Source of the DNA: Scleromitrula shiraiana
Taxonomy: Eukaryota; Ascomycota; Leotiomycetes; Helotiales; Sclerotiniaceae
Length of the DNA: 64,000 bases
Reading direction: 5' to 3'
NCBI GenBank assembly: GCA_028455995.1
Contig: JABELC010000004.1
Coordinates: forward strand, 1-64,000
A program made the position numbers and the translations under genes. Below, in pieces: positions 46,151 through 59,430 of the stretch; position 1 is the stretch's first letter; every line of letters starts with the position of its first letter. A model generated the notes under the pieces. The model did not search any database. It was given only the letters and a program-made list of their open reading frames with translations, and was not told the DNA's origin.

Positions 46151-49100
46151 CTATTCGTCCATTTCCTCATCACTATCCTCCTCAGTACCCTCTTCGCTTC
46201 CGCTTTCTCCATCGTCGGAGCCCTCCATATCCTCGTCTTCGTCATCATCATCGTCGTTTTCCCCATCATCTAGATCTGGAAATTTGGCTCCTAGACCGTA
46301 ATCACCCTCGAAATCCGAGAGGGCTTTGACTTCGGTTTTGTAGCCGAGGGATTCGAATCCTTTTACAATACCCTAAATTTGAAAGGATTAGTCAGTATCA
46401 ACGATACGAGAAGGAGAGAGGCGAATAAACGAAGACATACCTCTACCATAAGAGGCGCACAAGTAACAACGACATTACTCGTCGCCTGATCGAAACTTGG
46501 CAGCAAAACATCTTTCATGACCTGTTTGATCTCATCCACCGTCACCTTCCTAACCAACTTCAACATCTCACTATCGTAATCATCGCTTACTCCCCTCATA
46601 ACACTATTGACGAATTTTGCTTGGCCTGCCGCAGCCATAGTTACGGCATTATTGACGATGCTCACCACGATATCACTAATGGCGCCCTCCAATGCAGCGT
46701 CTTCAAATTTCTTCTCTCCACTGATATATTCCTCTAGGATTTTCTTGCCTGCAGCAAACGCTCGGAATGCATCTGGGGATCGATACACTGAGAAATGGAC
46801 GTACCCACACCCAGCATCTCGAGTAAAGTGTGCACCGTATGCTAGACCAGTTCCACGAATAGCAGACCAAAGAGGACCTTCAACAGAGGAAAGGAACGAG
46901 AGAGCTACTTTTAGAGCAGGGAGCTCGGGAGCAGTGTACGATGTTGGACCGATCGATGTTGTGAGTAAGAAGGAAGAGTCGATTGTGGGGAGGGGAACGA
47001 TGAGAGCTGGCATGGAACCGGGTTTTTGACCAATGGGGCTCAGGAGATCGTGTTGCTTTCTGATCGGTTGCAGACTATCGGAAGGAACGAGGTGTTTAAG
47101 TAAAGGATCCCATGATGCAATGGGAGATGGAAGTTTATTCAAATCGGCAACAATAAGAGCACGCATGTTTGAAAACGCGAAGAGAGATTTTCGGAGAGTC
47201 TCTAGCCAGGAAGTAACGATGGACGGGTCCTTATTTAGAAGCTTCTTGAGTCCCTTCATGTAAGGACCTCGGATGAGGGTGTTGCGTGCTTTGATGCTAG
47301 ATGCATCGTCAAGGTGAGTAGCAACATCAATAGCATAGAGCATACTACTTCCATCGCGTTTATCATCTGGGATATCAGCAAGGACTTTAGTTACAGCAGC
47401 CTTGAGTCGTATTGGGTCGAATATACTGTCGAACATCATGGTGCGGATCCATTCGATAGCAGCGGCATACTTTTCAGGTTCAATTTGGAATTGAATTACA
47501 AGTCCTTCTGCGTCACCAATGCGAGATGCTCCATTGATAGAATATTTAATAGTATCTTGTTCAAGTTCCGTAACTACTTGTTCAAACTCTACTCTTTTTC
47601 CATCGCGGAGAATAGGAGTATCAAAGAAGTTATCAATGAACAACCTGAGAAGTGGCCTATGCTGTGTAGGTATTTCAGCAGTTCCAACGTGTAGAGATAA
47701 ATGAACAAAATTCGTTGGGACATGTTCGAATTGTAAGAACAAAGGTAGACCAGATGCCTGAGAATCGATGAGCTTTTGGATCTCGTTCACGGGTGTACCC
47801 AAACTCTTGGCCAACCCAGATCTTGCTGTGGTTGATTCGTGGAAATGAATTGACTCAACTCCAGGAACCGGCCATTTTTGAAGAACGGAAGCAGGGATCT
47901 CAGCATTATTCTTAGCAATTGCAGCTTTTAGTTTCTGTGCCAATTCTTCTAGACCGGTTGGTCCTAGCTCCGCCTTACGTTTCGCAATTCGTTCTTTTTC
48001 CGTTTTCTTGAGTTTCTTCGCCATCTCTTTTGAAGGGGTTCCTAACATTGAGATATGCGGAGCATGTGATATCCATTTCTTCAAGAAGTCTTTCCATTGT
48101 TGTTCAGTCCATTTGTCCAAGACCTCAAACTCATCCATACTGGCCATCTGCTTGAGTGTAGAACCATCCCTATGACCAAAGAGAAAGTCATTAATGATAG
48201 CTTCAGAATAAAACTCCTTTGAACTTTCAGCAGTGAACCTGCATTGTCTGCGTTCTCTATCCAAACATTGCTTGAGGTATGCCCAATCAAGTGGTTTGGT
48301 AGCGGTTTCTTTCAGCAATTCAAAGAGGCGATTCTCCACAAAAGCAAGCTTTTCTGTTTTTACTCCAGTAGGTTGAAACCAAATTACGGAGTTTGGTCTC
48401 GCATCGAACCATGTGCTGATAGAACTTGCAAGTTCTTCTTTCTCGACCATGATATTCTCGAGAACTGAAACGGATGATCCAGCGAGATATGAAAGAATAA
48501 CGTTGAGAGCAGAGGTATCAACAGAATTCTTACAATCAGGACCAAACATCCCAACATAAACCTCACCCATTGACTCATCTTCCTCTGGGAAATAAACAGT
48601 TTCTATAACTGATTCGGTGAGTGCAGGTGGCTGAGCCGAGTCGATCCATGGTCTATAAATGTTAGAAAAGCCATCCAACGGCAAAATGATAAACATACCT
48701 CTTGAATGGAGCGTCAGGGGCAGGGATATCATCAATAATGCTTTCTTCGAACTCATCTAGAATGTCCAACAATTCATCTTGATCTATCTCCCCGACGAGG
48801 ACAAGACAAAGATTTTTAGGTTGATACATGTCTTTGTGGAATTGTCGAATCCTCTCGGGGGTCAAGACCCGTAGATTCTCCATCAATCCACCTGTTTCAT
48901 ATCGGAATCCAACGTTCTCAGGATACAAAAGTTGTCTACCACGAATATCCAGGAGATCAGCGCCAGTGTTTTGAATCCCTTGCATTTCTGAATATACAAC
49001 TCCTGCATCGTTACCTTCGCCATCGATATGATGTACTTCGGTATAACAGCCTTCATCGGTAAGAGTAGGTAAGATCAGATGTTCAAGATAAACAGGAAGA

Positions 49101-49456
49101 ATTTGAGCGAATCCTTCCCATCCTGCTGTATCTAATGTATATGCAGTATGATCAGTAGCAGTCCAAGCATTGGTGTTTGAATAGGCCCTTGTCGAGAGTT
49201 TATCTAGTAATCCCTTGTATTGATAACTTCTAGAACCCATGAAGCAGAGATGCTCCAAAGTATGAGGAGATCCAGAATTGTCATGAATCTCTGTAGCCAA
49301 TGCGAAGTATCCATTGACTTTGGGACCTTTCTGATCCACTACAACAAGATTCATGCCAGTACGTTCCGAGACATATTGGCTAATGTTTGTAGGTGCATAA
49401 TCAGTTTTGAAACTTTGCAATTGTCGAAAGTACGTCTTTTTTACCTGACTCGGCAT
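46151..49456 (-). CDS. M16 family zinc metalloprotease
   Basis: Large insulinase-superfamily peptidase of about 1063 aa. The CDS is complement(join(46151..46372, 46441..48652, 48699..49456)), phases closed. The N-terminus (MPSQVKKTYFRQLQSFKTDYAP) lacks a clear mitochondrial presequence. The inverted zinc motif HTLEH is at residues 65-69. The downstream metal-ligand Glu region is GVVYSEMQGIQN. Clan features YSNTNAWTATDHTAYTLDTAG and CLVLVGEID are also present. The closest relatives by style are yeast YOL098C-type M16C peptidases of unknown physiological substrate; Cym1/PreP-like function is less likely given the missing targeting signal. The C-terminal exon is extremely acidic (DDGENDDDDDEDEDMEGSDD). 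Confidence 0.9.
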
Positions 49457-50661
49457 TTTTTTGATTGAATTGAAATACTTTAAGGTATTTATTTGTTTTA
49501 TTCCAGATGAAGACCTATTTTATATTTTAGTACAGCTTTATAAACGGAATAGCGTAAGAAGAATGTAAATGAATATAGGAGAGAAAATTATGGGACAGAA
49601 CTTCACATTAAGCAACGATGCTTGTACAGCCCCAGTGAGGAGTTGTATGACAAGACAAACTATTGATATCTCTGTGGAATGGTGACTCAAGAGAGTAATA
49701 ATGACAACGAGAAACTAAACCAATCACGTGAAATTGAAGCCAGGGGATATGAAGTGATGAATGAGATTCGCATGGAAATGAAGGCATACCAATTGAAATT
49801 GTAGGCAAAGTATGATAGAATAGCAAGAAGAGGAATGACAGTCGTGAATATCCACAAATTTCGAGAAAATGCGTTCCTCGCCATCAAGCTAAAATATTAA
49901 TACAATTCTAACAAACAAAGAACTTCTGTTGTAAGATAGAAAGTATTTGAAAGAACAAAAAGAACAATAGAGGCAATAGAGGAACAATGTAAAGAAAAAA
50001 GGAAAGGATTTCCTATTGTTTGAAATAATAACTGTCAGAGATATTGATATCGTACCTTTGAGTGAATTGGTGTCGATATCCTCCCAATCGACCTGCCAAA
50101 CGATTAATTAAGGTCGCCAGAGAAGATGTTAAATATTTCCTTCTCGACCTAGGTATTTGTATTCAGATGAAATAGATATAAAAGATGTTGATTTATTGGG
50201 GACAACGACAACAACTAGAAATACACCGATGATATAAACGTCTATTACAAAGGTCTAATTCCTGTATAAATCCAACAACTAATTGGGTATAAATCTGCCT
50301 AGGTGTGTGATGGAGTCAGTCCGAAGGAAAAAAAGGAAATGTGGGGGATATTTTGTGAAATTTGATTGGTAAGATAAGGTAAGCGCATTAAACGCGCGCT
50401 AATGATAACGAAGCAGAGCTTGATATCATACCGAGGTAGGCGCGCGCGCTTGCACTTTCTTTCTGATGTCAATTGACAGCTATGGCGAAAACACACAGAA
50501 CACACAAAAATATTTATTCTATTTCACCTATTTTCTTAAAATCCACCCCAATAGTTTTTAATTCTCTAATATAATTGATCTTTTGTTACTAGGGATAGTA
50601 AAGCACTTTTTGCCCATCTCCATTTCGGGCTATAAATACTAGAACTCTAGGGCTTGTGGCA
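49457..50661. promoter_or_regulatory. Divergent upstream region of the M16 protease and ZW10/Dsl1 genes
   Basis: 1.2 kb with no supported gene. Alternating CG blocks (GCGCGC at about 50391-50400 and 50440-50451) stand out in AT-rich surroundings. Small ORFs are shadows. Confidence 0.45.
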
Positions 50662-53600
50662 ATGACCTCTTCTGAGATTGAACCCGAGGAGCTCGGAACG
50701 ACTCTCATTAATTTCTCTTTGAATGGAGAATTCCCAGATGAAGTTGTTTCTGCAGCTCCCATTTCTTCTACAGCTCTGCCGTTGGCATTGGATGTCTTGG
50801 AACAGGCCAAAGGATCTTTGAAAGTAAGTTTGGAGATATTTAGTTTATAATTAATGCGCACCTTATTGACTCTTCTTTCTTCTTAGGCAGATATTCGTCA
50901 AATGAGTAAAGAAAACGCACCTAGTCTCGATTCATGGATTCAACATGCTCAAAACTTACAAAACAATATCGACAAGTCTAGAAAACTTGCATCTGAAATC
51001 GTTCAACAAGCCGAGGAAGAGGAGGCAAGGCTGGCAGAATTAAAGGACAAGGAGGATCATCTGAAATTTCTAAAGAAAGAAATTATTTTCAATGCCCATT
51101 TGGCGGCGATTCTTAAATCTATAAAACATATCAACGATCATTTAGACAAGGTCGAACAGGAAGCAGCTGAGAATAGAATTCATGATGCTCTACAGTCACT
51201 CTCAGGTATGAATGAAGGAAACTCTCAACCGGGTATCATATCTGACTTTTGGTAGTCGCAGGAAACATGTTATCAGAAATTCCGGCCGAAAGGTCCATCC
51301 GGGCGATTAGGTTACTTGACAGACGATACATTGATCTAAAAGAATCAATTAAAGAACAATTCAAGATGCATCTCAAAGCATTGATCAACATAGACCCCGA
51401 AGAACGTTCTATATCAATTTATGCGCAACACGAAGGTATGTATACTTATGTTTCAAAGTATGGGCACCACTGACTTGTTTAGGAAATCCAACGACTTTGA
51501 ATCATGTCATCGCAGGATTGATGGCATATAAAGATCTTCAAAATTATGGGAAAGAATTATGGGAGAGTCTAAATCGCATCATCTTGGAACCTCGAATAAG
51601 ATTAGACAGGACGTTCACTCTATTTGAACTACATTTCGAAAAAGTGAGATCCTTATGCTCTAAAATTGTTACATCTTCTAACAATACTATAGAATTCAAT
51701 TCGAGTCACCGAGGAAAAAGCAGATCTAACCATCAAATCTCTGTTTCGGGATATTGAAGGGGTGATCCTCTTCCTCGTTAATCATCTACCTAAAGAATTG
51801 GTGGAGTACCTGGCAACGGTTATGATGCCAGAGTTATCTACTTTGATTCTTAATGTTTGGTTAGATAACGCAGTTCCATCATCTTTAGCAGATATGGTAG
51901 ATTATCAAAAAGCTTTGGCTCAAGTCGAAGGTTTTGCAAAAACACTAGATACTTTGAAATGGCCTGGAGGAAATAATTTTGATGATTGGGTTAGTGGTGC
52001 TCCTAAGATTTGGTTGAATAAAAGAAGAGAGACATCTTTGAAATGGGTTCGAGATCAATTGAAATTTGGTAAGTTTGGTTTCCCGTCATTGTCATCCTCG
52101 AAGGTTGTTTTTAATCTAATGGCTTGTAGGTGTTGGATCTTCTTATGTGGTCGAACATATTGAAAAGCGGATGGTAACACTTGATGGTATTGCTGTTGCT
52201 TCAAATGGTGAAACAGTTACAGATGATTGGGGTTGGGGAGAGGAAGAAGAGGAAGAGAAAGAAGAAGAAAATACTGACAATGAGGAAACTAAACCTTTAT
52301 ATTCGACTAAAAGCAAAGCTTCATTTGAAGAAGAAAGAAGGGCATCTTCAATATCTCCACCCCGTGGTGAGGTAGAAGAAAATGATGAGGATGACGCTTG
52401 GGGTTGGGGTGATGATGACAACATTACTATTGAACCTATCGAAGAAACACCTCAAATTTCTACCACACCAAGAAAGAATTCTACTCCTCCGAGAAAAGCT
52501 TCTAGCCCATTGACCAAGCTTTCTTACAAAGAACAGACAAATCCAGGAGAAAAACGAAATGTTACAGTGTCAGAACAATATTGGATTTCATCAATTCCAA
52601 GTGTGATTTTTAAAAAGGTTACAGAAATCTACGAAGATGGGGCTACACTGATGAAAGAAGAGTATGTGTAATGATCTATCTCCCTTTCAAAACTAACTCG
52701 AAATAGCAATGAACGTATACCTGTATCACCTGCAGCTGGTGGTTTGTTTAACATAGCAACACTTATTCTTGCCGAATATCGAGTTTTATCACCATATCAT
52801 TACTCTCGAGATGCAAGTGGGAATATGTAAGCAAATCATCATTCTCTTAGTTGTTTTCCGACAAAGCACTAATATATTTTCAGGTATATATACAATGACA
52901 CCATATGGCTCTGTGATCAGATCCGAGAATTTTGTACCACCTGGCGTTCTCGAAAAGATCTTTCATCTCGTGCTTACAATATGTTGAAACTCGACACTAC
53001 GGAAATCAAACCACTTGAAAGATTCGGAATGAGAGCTTATAAGAAAGAAATCAACATTCACCGTACTATCTTAACTGATATTCTCGGAGGTAAGATATTC
53101 CCTTACATTTATTCTCTCATCTATTACCTTCTCCCAAACTAATCATTCCCATAGGAGCACAAAATTTCCTCCAACAAGCAGATGCCGAAAGTTCTCTCGA
53201 TACAGTAATCCACCACATAACAACGCAATCCACAGCCTGGAAAAAACTCCTCCCCTATTCCACCTGGGCATTCTCAATAGGAACACTAATAAACATCCTC
53301 TGCAAGAAAATCATCGCAGACGTTTTCGATCTCTCGGATCTAGGTATCGATCTCGCCGAACGAATCGCTCGATTAATTTCAAATTGTGAAGTACTCGAAT
53401 CCTTATTTATCGGTCCTCCAAAGCAGGAAATCAATCCAAAATGGAGGATTGATCGCCGAACACCGTCTTCTACTTCTCTGCCAGCGAATTCGAGAATGAG
53501 TGCTTATTCGACGCCTGTACCTTCCTCTATAGCGAAAACCCGACTTGGATCTAGATCCGGATCAATAGAAGGAGGAATAGATGGGAAGGAATCGACAAAA

Positions 53601-53843
53601 ATAGCACAATACGCATCCGAGTGGATCAAGATGCAATTCCTGGGTGAAGTTCTCCAGAGCAATTTGAAGGATATCAGATTCCTCTGGTTTGAGAGTGAAT
53701 TGGCACTGTATTTTACGAAGAAGGAGGTGGTGGAGTTGATTGAGATTAGTTTTGAGAGGAATGAGAATAGTAGGAGGTTGATTAGGGAGATTATGGAGAG
53801 TGGGAGTGGTGCTGGTGCTGGTGCTGGTGGTGGGGGGAGATAG
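50662..53843 (+). CDS. ZW10/Dsl1 family vesicle-tethering protein
   Basis: Subunit of the Dsl1/NRZ complex, which tethers Golgi-derived COPI vesicles at the ER (and kinetochore ZW10 in animals). Nine exons close in phase: join(50662..50823, 50887..51205, 51262..51435, 51483..51643, 51693..52068, 52130..52661, 52707..52826, 52884..53089, 53155..53843), about 912 aa. Exon 3 could instead start at 51256 (two more residues). The N-terminal coiled-coil (ASEIVQQAEEEEARLAELKDKEDHLKFLKK) matches ZW10. The middle acidic loop holds two Trp pairs, DDWGWGEEE (W431/W433) and DDAWGWGDDD (W488/W490), like the COPI-binding lasso of yeast Dsl1. The C-terminal helical part includes KWVRDQLKFG, YWISSIPSVIF, LFNIATLILAEYRVLSP and FLWFESELALYFTKKEVVELIE. 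The tail ends in a Gly-rich repeat. Confidence 0.9.
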
Positions 53844-54552
53844 TAGGTGGGCGGGGATGGTGTGAGGGGTGGTATGAGGGGTGGGGAGACTAACGAACTT
53901 GAATGTCTTTAAATGATCTATATGATGGAAGTATGTATATTTAAAAGTATGATTTAGATATACTCTTAGATAATGAAAATTAGAATTAGAATGAGAATGA
54001 AAATGAAAATAAGAATAAAAATAAACAAAATCTAGTTTTTTTAGAATGTCTATAAAAGATCTAGTATATAACTTGAATGAAACAAAGTATTTATATTTAT
54101 ATTTAAAATTATGATTTACATACTAGTACTGAGTATATACAATGAGAATGCCAGTGTGACTCGGAACAAAAATAAACTAGAACTATAATCCCAGGCCAAA
54201 AGGTATAATTCAAAGACAATAAAAATTATATTTGTATTTATATGTATATTTATATTTTTATCTTCAAGTTTGTTTTATGCTATCTTCTAGTACTGCGTTT
54301 TATTTTAGCTTAGTTATTTTAAGTGAGTTAAGAGTTATTTCATCCATCCATCGCCCATTAATTTTATAACGCATTCGTCTTATCTCATCTCATCTCATTG
54401 AATCTCGTGAGAAGCCGTTATCTAAGATGCAAGGAGAGAACAGAATAGAATGAGACGGATCAGCTAAAAAGTTTCTATACCATACCATATCATGCACCCA
54501 GCCCCAACCAAACCCAACCAAACCAAACCAAGCAAACCCTCCCACCAACCCC
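53844..54552. other. Convergent 3' intergenic region
   Basis: 710 bp, very AT-rich with ATTTATATTTATA-like repeats (54060-54260) and GAATGAGAATGAAAATG repeats near 53985. No gene. Confidence 0.5.
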
Positions 54553-57500
54553 CTAATTCCCCCTAAACAAAAACTGCATATCCTCCGGCGTCAAATTCTC
54601 CATCGCACTCTCATCCGCATTAATGGTACTCCTAATCATATTCGCCTTCTTCTCCTGCAACAGCACCATGCGACTCTCCACACTATCCTCAATACACAGT
54701 CTCGTAATACTGCACGGTCTCGCCTGTCCAATACGATGACATCGATCGGCCGATTGCCATTCCGCCGCTGGATTCCACCAGGGATCTACGATGAAGACTT
54801 TACTCGCTTCGGTGAGGTTGAGGGCTACCCCGCCGGCTTTGAGGGAGACCAGGAAACATTCGACGGTTACGTCCGTCATGAAGTGGTTGATGGAGGCTTG
54901 GCGCTGCGCAGGGGTCATGGAGCCATCGAGCATGACGGTTGTGATACCTGCACGTCGGAGACGCCATTCGACGAGTTGAAGCATGGTTGTGAATTGGGAG
55001 AAGATGATGGATTTGCTTGAGGAGTTTTTGGATCGGAGTTGGTAGAGGTCGTGGACTAGGGCTTCGATTTTGGAGGAGGAGGTCCAGTTTTCCATTTTGA
55101 TGCGGTTGATAATGGAGGATTTTTTGACTTGGACTTCGTCTTGTTCGATTTCGGGTTGTTCGAGGTCGATGGCTAAGGCTATGTGGCATTGAGGACAATC
55201 GGGGGTGCCTGGATAGTTAGTTATGGATAATAGATAAGATGGGGGATGACATACTAGATGATCGTAAATAATCCTTAGCACATTCCCTACAGAAATCATG
55301 ACGACAAGCAGATTTAATAGCTTCTTCTGCAGTTTCATCACAAATACAACAAACAAGAATATTTTGACCACCTTCACCATTCTTCTTCAAGATCAAATCA
55401 GGATGATCCGCAACTTGACGCATTTGCATAATAAGACCAAAGATATTGGCATAATTATTTAGCAGAACACCTTGAGCGACATAAGTTTCGAATTTACGAG
55501 CACCACTATTCATGATACTACCAGCAAAATCATTCTCCTCTTCACCGAAGAATTGTCTATCGACATAGATTTCTTTGGCTGGAAGTTCCATCGCAGAGGA
55601 ATGATCACGTTTAACACGACGAAGCATGAAACGATCTGTTAATATTCGGAGTTTTCGGAATGCTTCTTTTCCAAGACCATTATTACCAAACTTTTGGATA
55701 GGATTGAGTAATTCTTGGTTGAAGACGGAAACATGCTGCATTCCACTATGGTTGCAACCTTTGCAACGATTGAACTCATTCATATCCCATTCAAGGGTTG
55801 AACAAGGACATTGTTTACAGAAATAACATGCAAAAGGTCGAATATCAAGGAATCGAACCAATGAGAAAAATTCTCCGATACGATTTTGAAGGGGTGTACC
55901 GGATAAACACCATTTATGGCTAGCTTTGAGAGCAAAGCACGCTTTGGCTGAACCGGAAGTTCTTTGCTAGAGATTGGTCAGTATGAATATAGATAGTTGG
56001 GACTGATTTCACTTACCTTAATGCTATGAGCCTCATCCAAGATGACTCGGTGGAAATTAATTTGATGAATAGGACTCTTTTCCTTATGAAGTCCATTCTT
56101 GCGTTTGAAACCTTTCTCTTGTTTTCGATACATAGATTCGAGACTGTTGTATGACATAAGAATGACATTATACTTCTTCAATTCTTTGACAGTAATACCC
56201 TTCGACTTCGCGTTGCTACCATGAAAAACAAATGTCTTTAATGTTCCATCGGTATAATCAGCAATCTCTTGTTGCCATTGCATGAGAGCGACTGGAGGAA
56301 TCAAAACCAATGATGGTTCTTTAGCAGGGAAATCAGACATGATCAAAGATACTGCTTGAATAGTCTTTCCCATTCCCATTTCATCACCAAGTAATCCTCC
56401 ACCCCAATCTGTCTCCTCCATAGCTCTCATCCAAGCTACACCTTTAAGTTGGAAAGGTTTCAACTCTCGATTGATATTGGTTGGTTGTTCAATCGAAACG
56501 TCTCCGATTTTTGGAAGGTTCTCCAAATCAGTCCACATAGTATTGAGTTCGGGATGATGAAGTTCCAATCGTGCACGTTCCATTCGTCCTCTTCTCGCAG
56601 AACGCTCTTCTAAATTATTGATAATATGACGGCCATTACGTCTTCTTCTTGGAGCAGAAGTAGGGAGATTGCCTGGTGCCACGATAGCATCATCATCATC
56701 CGAAGTATCAGATCCAAGCATAGAATCATCACTGTCAAACTCGGTATCGTCTGAGTCCAGGTACCCGGGCAAAGGACTAAGAGTAGAGCTGGTATTGGAG
56801 TCTTTGCTATCTTCGGCTTTTAATTTTGGTACCCTGGAGCTCGATGCAGCTGTTTGAGAATCTATATTCATGCTCATATTCTTTGTCCTTGAGGTCATGT
56901 TTTTCTTGGCCGATGATGTTGTTGCCTTTATGCGATCGTTGAATGCTTGAGATTCTTTTTCAATCATTTTAGCTTTCCGACTGTTAGTGACGGTGAATTG
57001 TTTCCGGGAGCTTGATATTGGAACATCGTCATCCGAATCAGAAATTTCAATGAAACCATTAGAATCCGAATCCGAGCCCTTGATTACTCGTGCTTTCTTC
57101 GATGGATCAGCACCATTAGATTTGCCAAAGCCTGTAGTATTTCTGGAAAAAACACTGGAGGACACAGGCTTCCAGGTATCTTCTTCATCGTCTTCATCGC
57201 TAAGGTCTGGATTAAAATTTAACGTTGACGTAACCTTTCGTAATTTGTATGGTGATCTTCGAATAGCGGGCTCCATAGTAACCATCAAACCATCCTCCTG
57301 TTCCTGAAGATCTCTAGCAAGTTGAGCATCAGGCGTATCATCATCATCATCCCCCTCAAAATCAATCCGCTTTCGTTTGTTTCGTGAAGGATCGAGTGAG
57401 AATTCACTATTGGCAAGTGCCCTAGCACGAGCAGCAGCACTGACTGTTGGAGTAGGAACTACTACAGCCACATTTGTTGTACGTCTACCTCTGCGTGTAG

Positions 57501-57999
57501 TTGAAGATGTACTGGTAGGTAGGATTGGTTTTGATGGTTCTGCAGGAGTTGCAATGGCACTTGTTCCCGGAGTCGAGTAATCACTTCCTTCATTATCATT
57601 ACTAGTCGAAGTGGAAGATAGAGAATTTCGAATAGCCTTCTCTTTGCCTTTATTCATTACTTGTCTCCTGGCTGTAAACTCTCCAATCTTTGAAGGGGAT
57701 GGGAAATCGGATAATGAATTAGTCTCTTCCGTTTCATTAACCTCATCCTCATCAATAAGAGTGGCAGTTCGGGATCGAGTTCTGGGTTGGGGGAATGGAG
57801 AAGATAATTCGTCGGGGGAAAGGTTTAAGTCTCGGTTTATAGCTATTTCACAATATTTATTAGTATTAAATTCAGAAACGTTATGAATTATAAGAAAAAG
57901 TTTTGATAATATAAACTTACATGACAATCGAGAGCTTGTACGACTTGGTCCCAAACTACTCTTTTTTGGTCTACCTCTTGGTCTTCCTGCGGGCGCCAT
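54553..57999 (-). CDS. RAD16: DNA repair SNF2/RING ATPase Rad16
   Basis: Partner of Rad7 in global-genome nucleotide excision repair, acting on UV lesions in silent chromatin; Swi2/Snf2 translocase plus RING finger (ubiquitin ligase). The CDS is complement(join(54553..55208, 55255..55966, 56017..57842, 57921..57999)), 1090 aa. The start MAPAGRPRGRPKKSSLG (AT-hook-like GRPRGRPKK) was chosen over an upstream in-frame ATG at 58104. The long acidic, Ser-rich N-terminus is low complexity. The helicase core has GGGLLGDEMGMGKTIQAVSL (motif I) and LDEAHSIK (motif II, DEAH), then KWCLSGTPLQNRIGEFFSLVRFL. The RING finger CCICDETAEEAIKSACRHDFC...PDCPQC sits between helicase lobes. Lobe 2 contains SIIFSQFTTMLQLVEWRL, FIVDPWWNPAAEWQSADRCHRIGQ and the ending LTPEDMQFLFRGN. 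RAD7 is divergently transcribed from the same upstream region. Confidence 0.96.
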
Positions 58000-59430
58000 G
58001 ATGATAATACCACCAAACAATACAAAAGTTATAGACGACGAGGGAAAGAAATTCGAAATTAAAGAAAGTAAGTTCTTGTTGACTTTTTGGGTATAATTTG
58101 ACAAAGAGAAGGTAGAATTTAATAGAAAGGCAAAAGGGTAAAGGAAGGTGGATGGATGAAAGATGGAAGTTTGAGGTATTGGAAATCAAATTCCCCACCG
58201 GGTTATGCAGGTACTTAGGTACGGTATACCCGGTAAATTAACAATTAACAATTAACAATTGATGATGATGATGATGATGATGATAATGATGATGACGATG
58301 ATATCAAGTGGAGTTCCAGAGTTGGAGAGGTGGAGAGGTGGAGAGAAATGGAAAGATGGAATTTGGTGGATGGGATTGTTGGATAGCAGGGCGTGGAGTT
58401 TTGGATGAATGAAACCCACCCTAGCTTATCGTTGATATGAAAGGAAGGTTGTGAGTATTTATTATTATTATTATTGAATAGACAAATTCCAAGTCAAGTA
58501 TTTCCCCATCATCAAAGAAATCGTCTCAAATATTAAAAGAAGGAATGATGAGAGAAAGATTTGAAATTCAAAATGAAGTTATTCCCATTCTCTAATAAGT
58601 TATTATTATTATTATTATTATTATTTGTAAGGAATTTTATTATAGATCAGATATCAGATACCGGTACCTACATAGTACATACATAGTACATACATAGTAC
58701 ATACATAGTACATACATAGTACATACATGCCCGCCTGTTGCCACCTCCTGTGTTAAGAAGAAAAAAAGAATTTATTTTATTCGGATTAACGCGTCGTAAA
58801 TCCCAGTAAGATCATGATAATCCTTGATAAAAACACCAAATCTCGTGATATTTTAAATCAATTTAGGCAACAGTCAATATTTAATTGGTCAGATAAGAAC
58901 AATCGGAGGTACGGAATTTAATAAGATCCACTTTAAATTCTCGAAATGACCGAAAGAAGAAATATTATTAGTGTGTAAGAGACTTATTAAGAGACCTAAG
59001 AGATCTAAGAGACTTATTATTATTAAGAGATCTAAGAGATCTAAGAACGGGTATGAATGGAATTCATTGATCGCTTTCGCCCTGGAGTTCTTCTAATGAA
59101 GTGAATGGTAAAAATCTTCTATAACTTGCGACGATAAGATAGTTGTTTGTTTGTTTGTTGACTATTACTTTATATATGTTTTGTATTGAATTTTATTTAC
59201 ATCATCTTCTTTCCCTCAATTTATATCTAGAGAACTCAATAGATAGTTCTAATAGTTCTAATAGTTCTGATCTAAATCTACGAAACTTACCAGGAACTCT
59301 ACTTCCTTTATTGAAATAACTCAAACAACAGACAAGCAGACAAACAGATAAACAGACAAACAGACGGAGATACAACCACAAAACTTCGGCTGGCTACCTT
59401 CAGATTTGAAACATTTAATAGGAAAAGAAA
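58000..59430. promoter_or_regulatory. Shared upstream region of RAD16 and RAD7
   Basis: 1.43 kb between the two head-to-head repair genes. Contents: CAATTAACAATTAACAATT (about 58238-58258), (GAT)n at about 58259-58282, (TTA)n runs at 58460-58475 and 58600-58625, an 11-bp tandem repeat at 58670-58724, AGAGATCTAAGAGA repeats (58985-59046) and CAGACAAACAGA repeats (59328-59366). No gene is seen. No element is certain, but both genes must be driven from here. Confidence 0.55.
58670..58724 (+). repeat. 11-bp tandem repeat, five copies
   Basis: Unit ACATAGTACAT, five exact copies, in the RAD16-RAD7 intergenic region, preceded by the palindrome GGTACC-like CCGGTACC. Confidence 0.9.

Noticed and set aside
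45981..46301. Ser/Pro-rich plus-strand ORF
   Set aside because: It is the complement of the Asp/Glu-rich last exon of the M16 protease (GAY/GAR read backwards gives Ser/Pro/Phe).
57971..58104. Upstream ATG extending RAD16 by 35 residues
   Set aside because: The extension is hydrophobic and unlike Rad16; MAPAGRPRGRPKK is the natural basic N-terminus.
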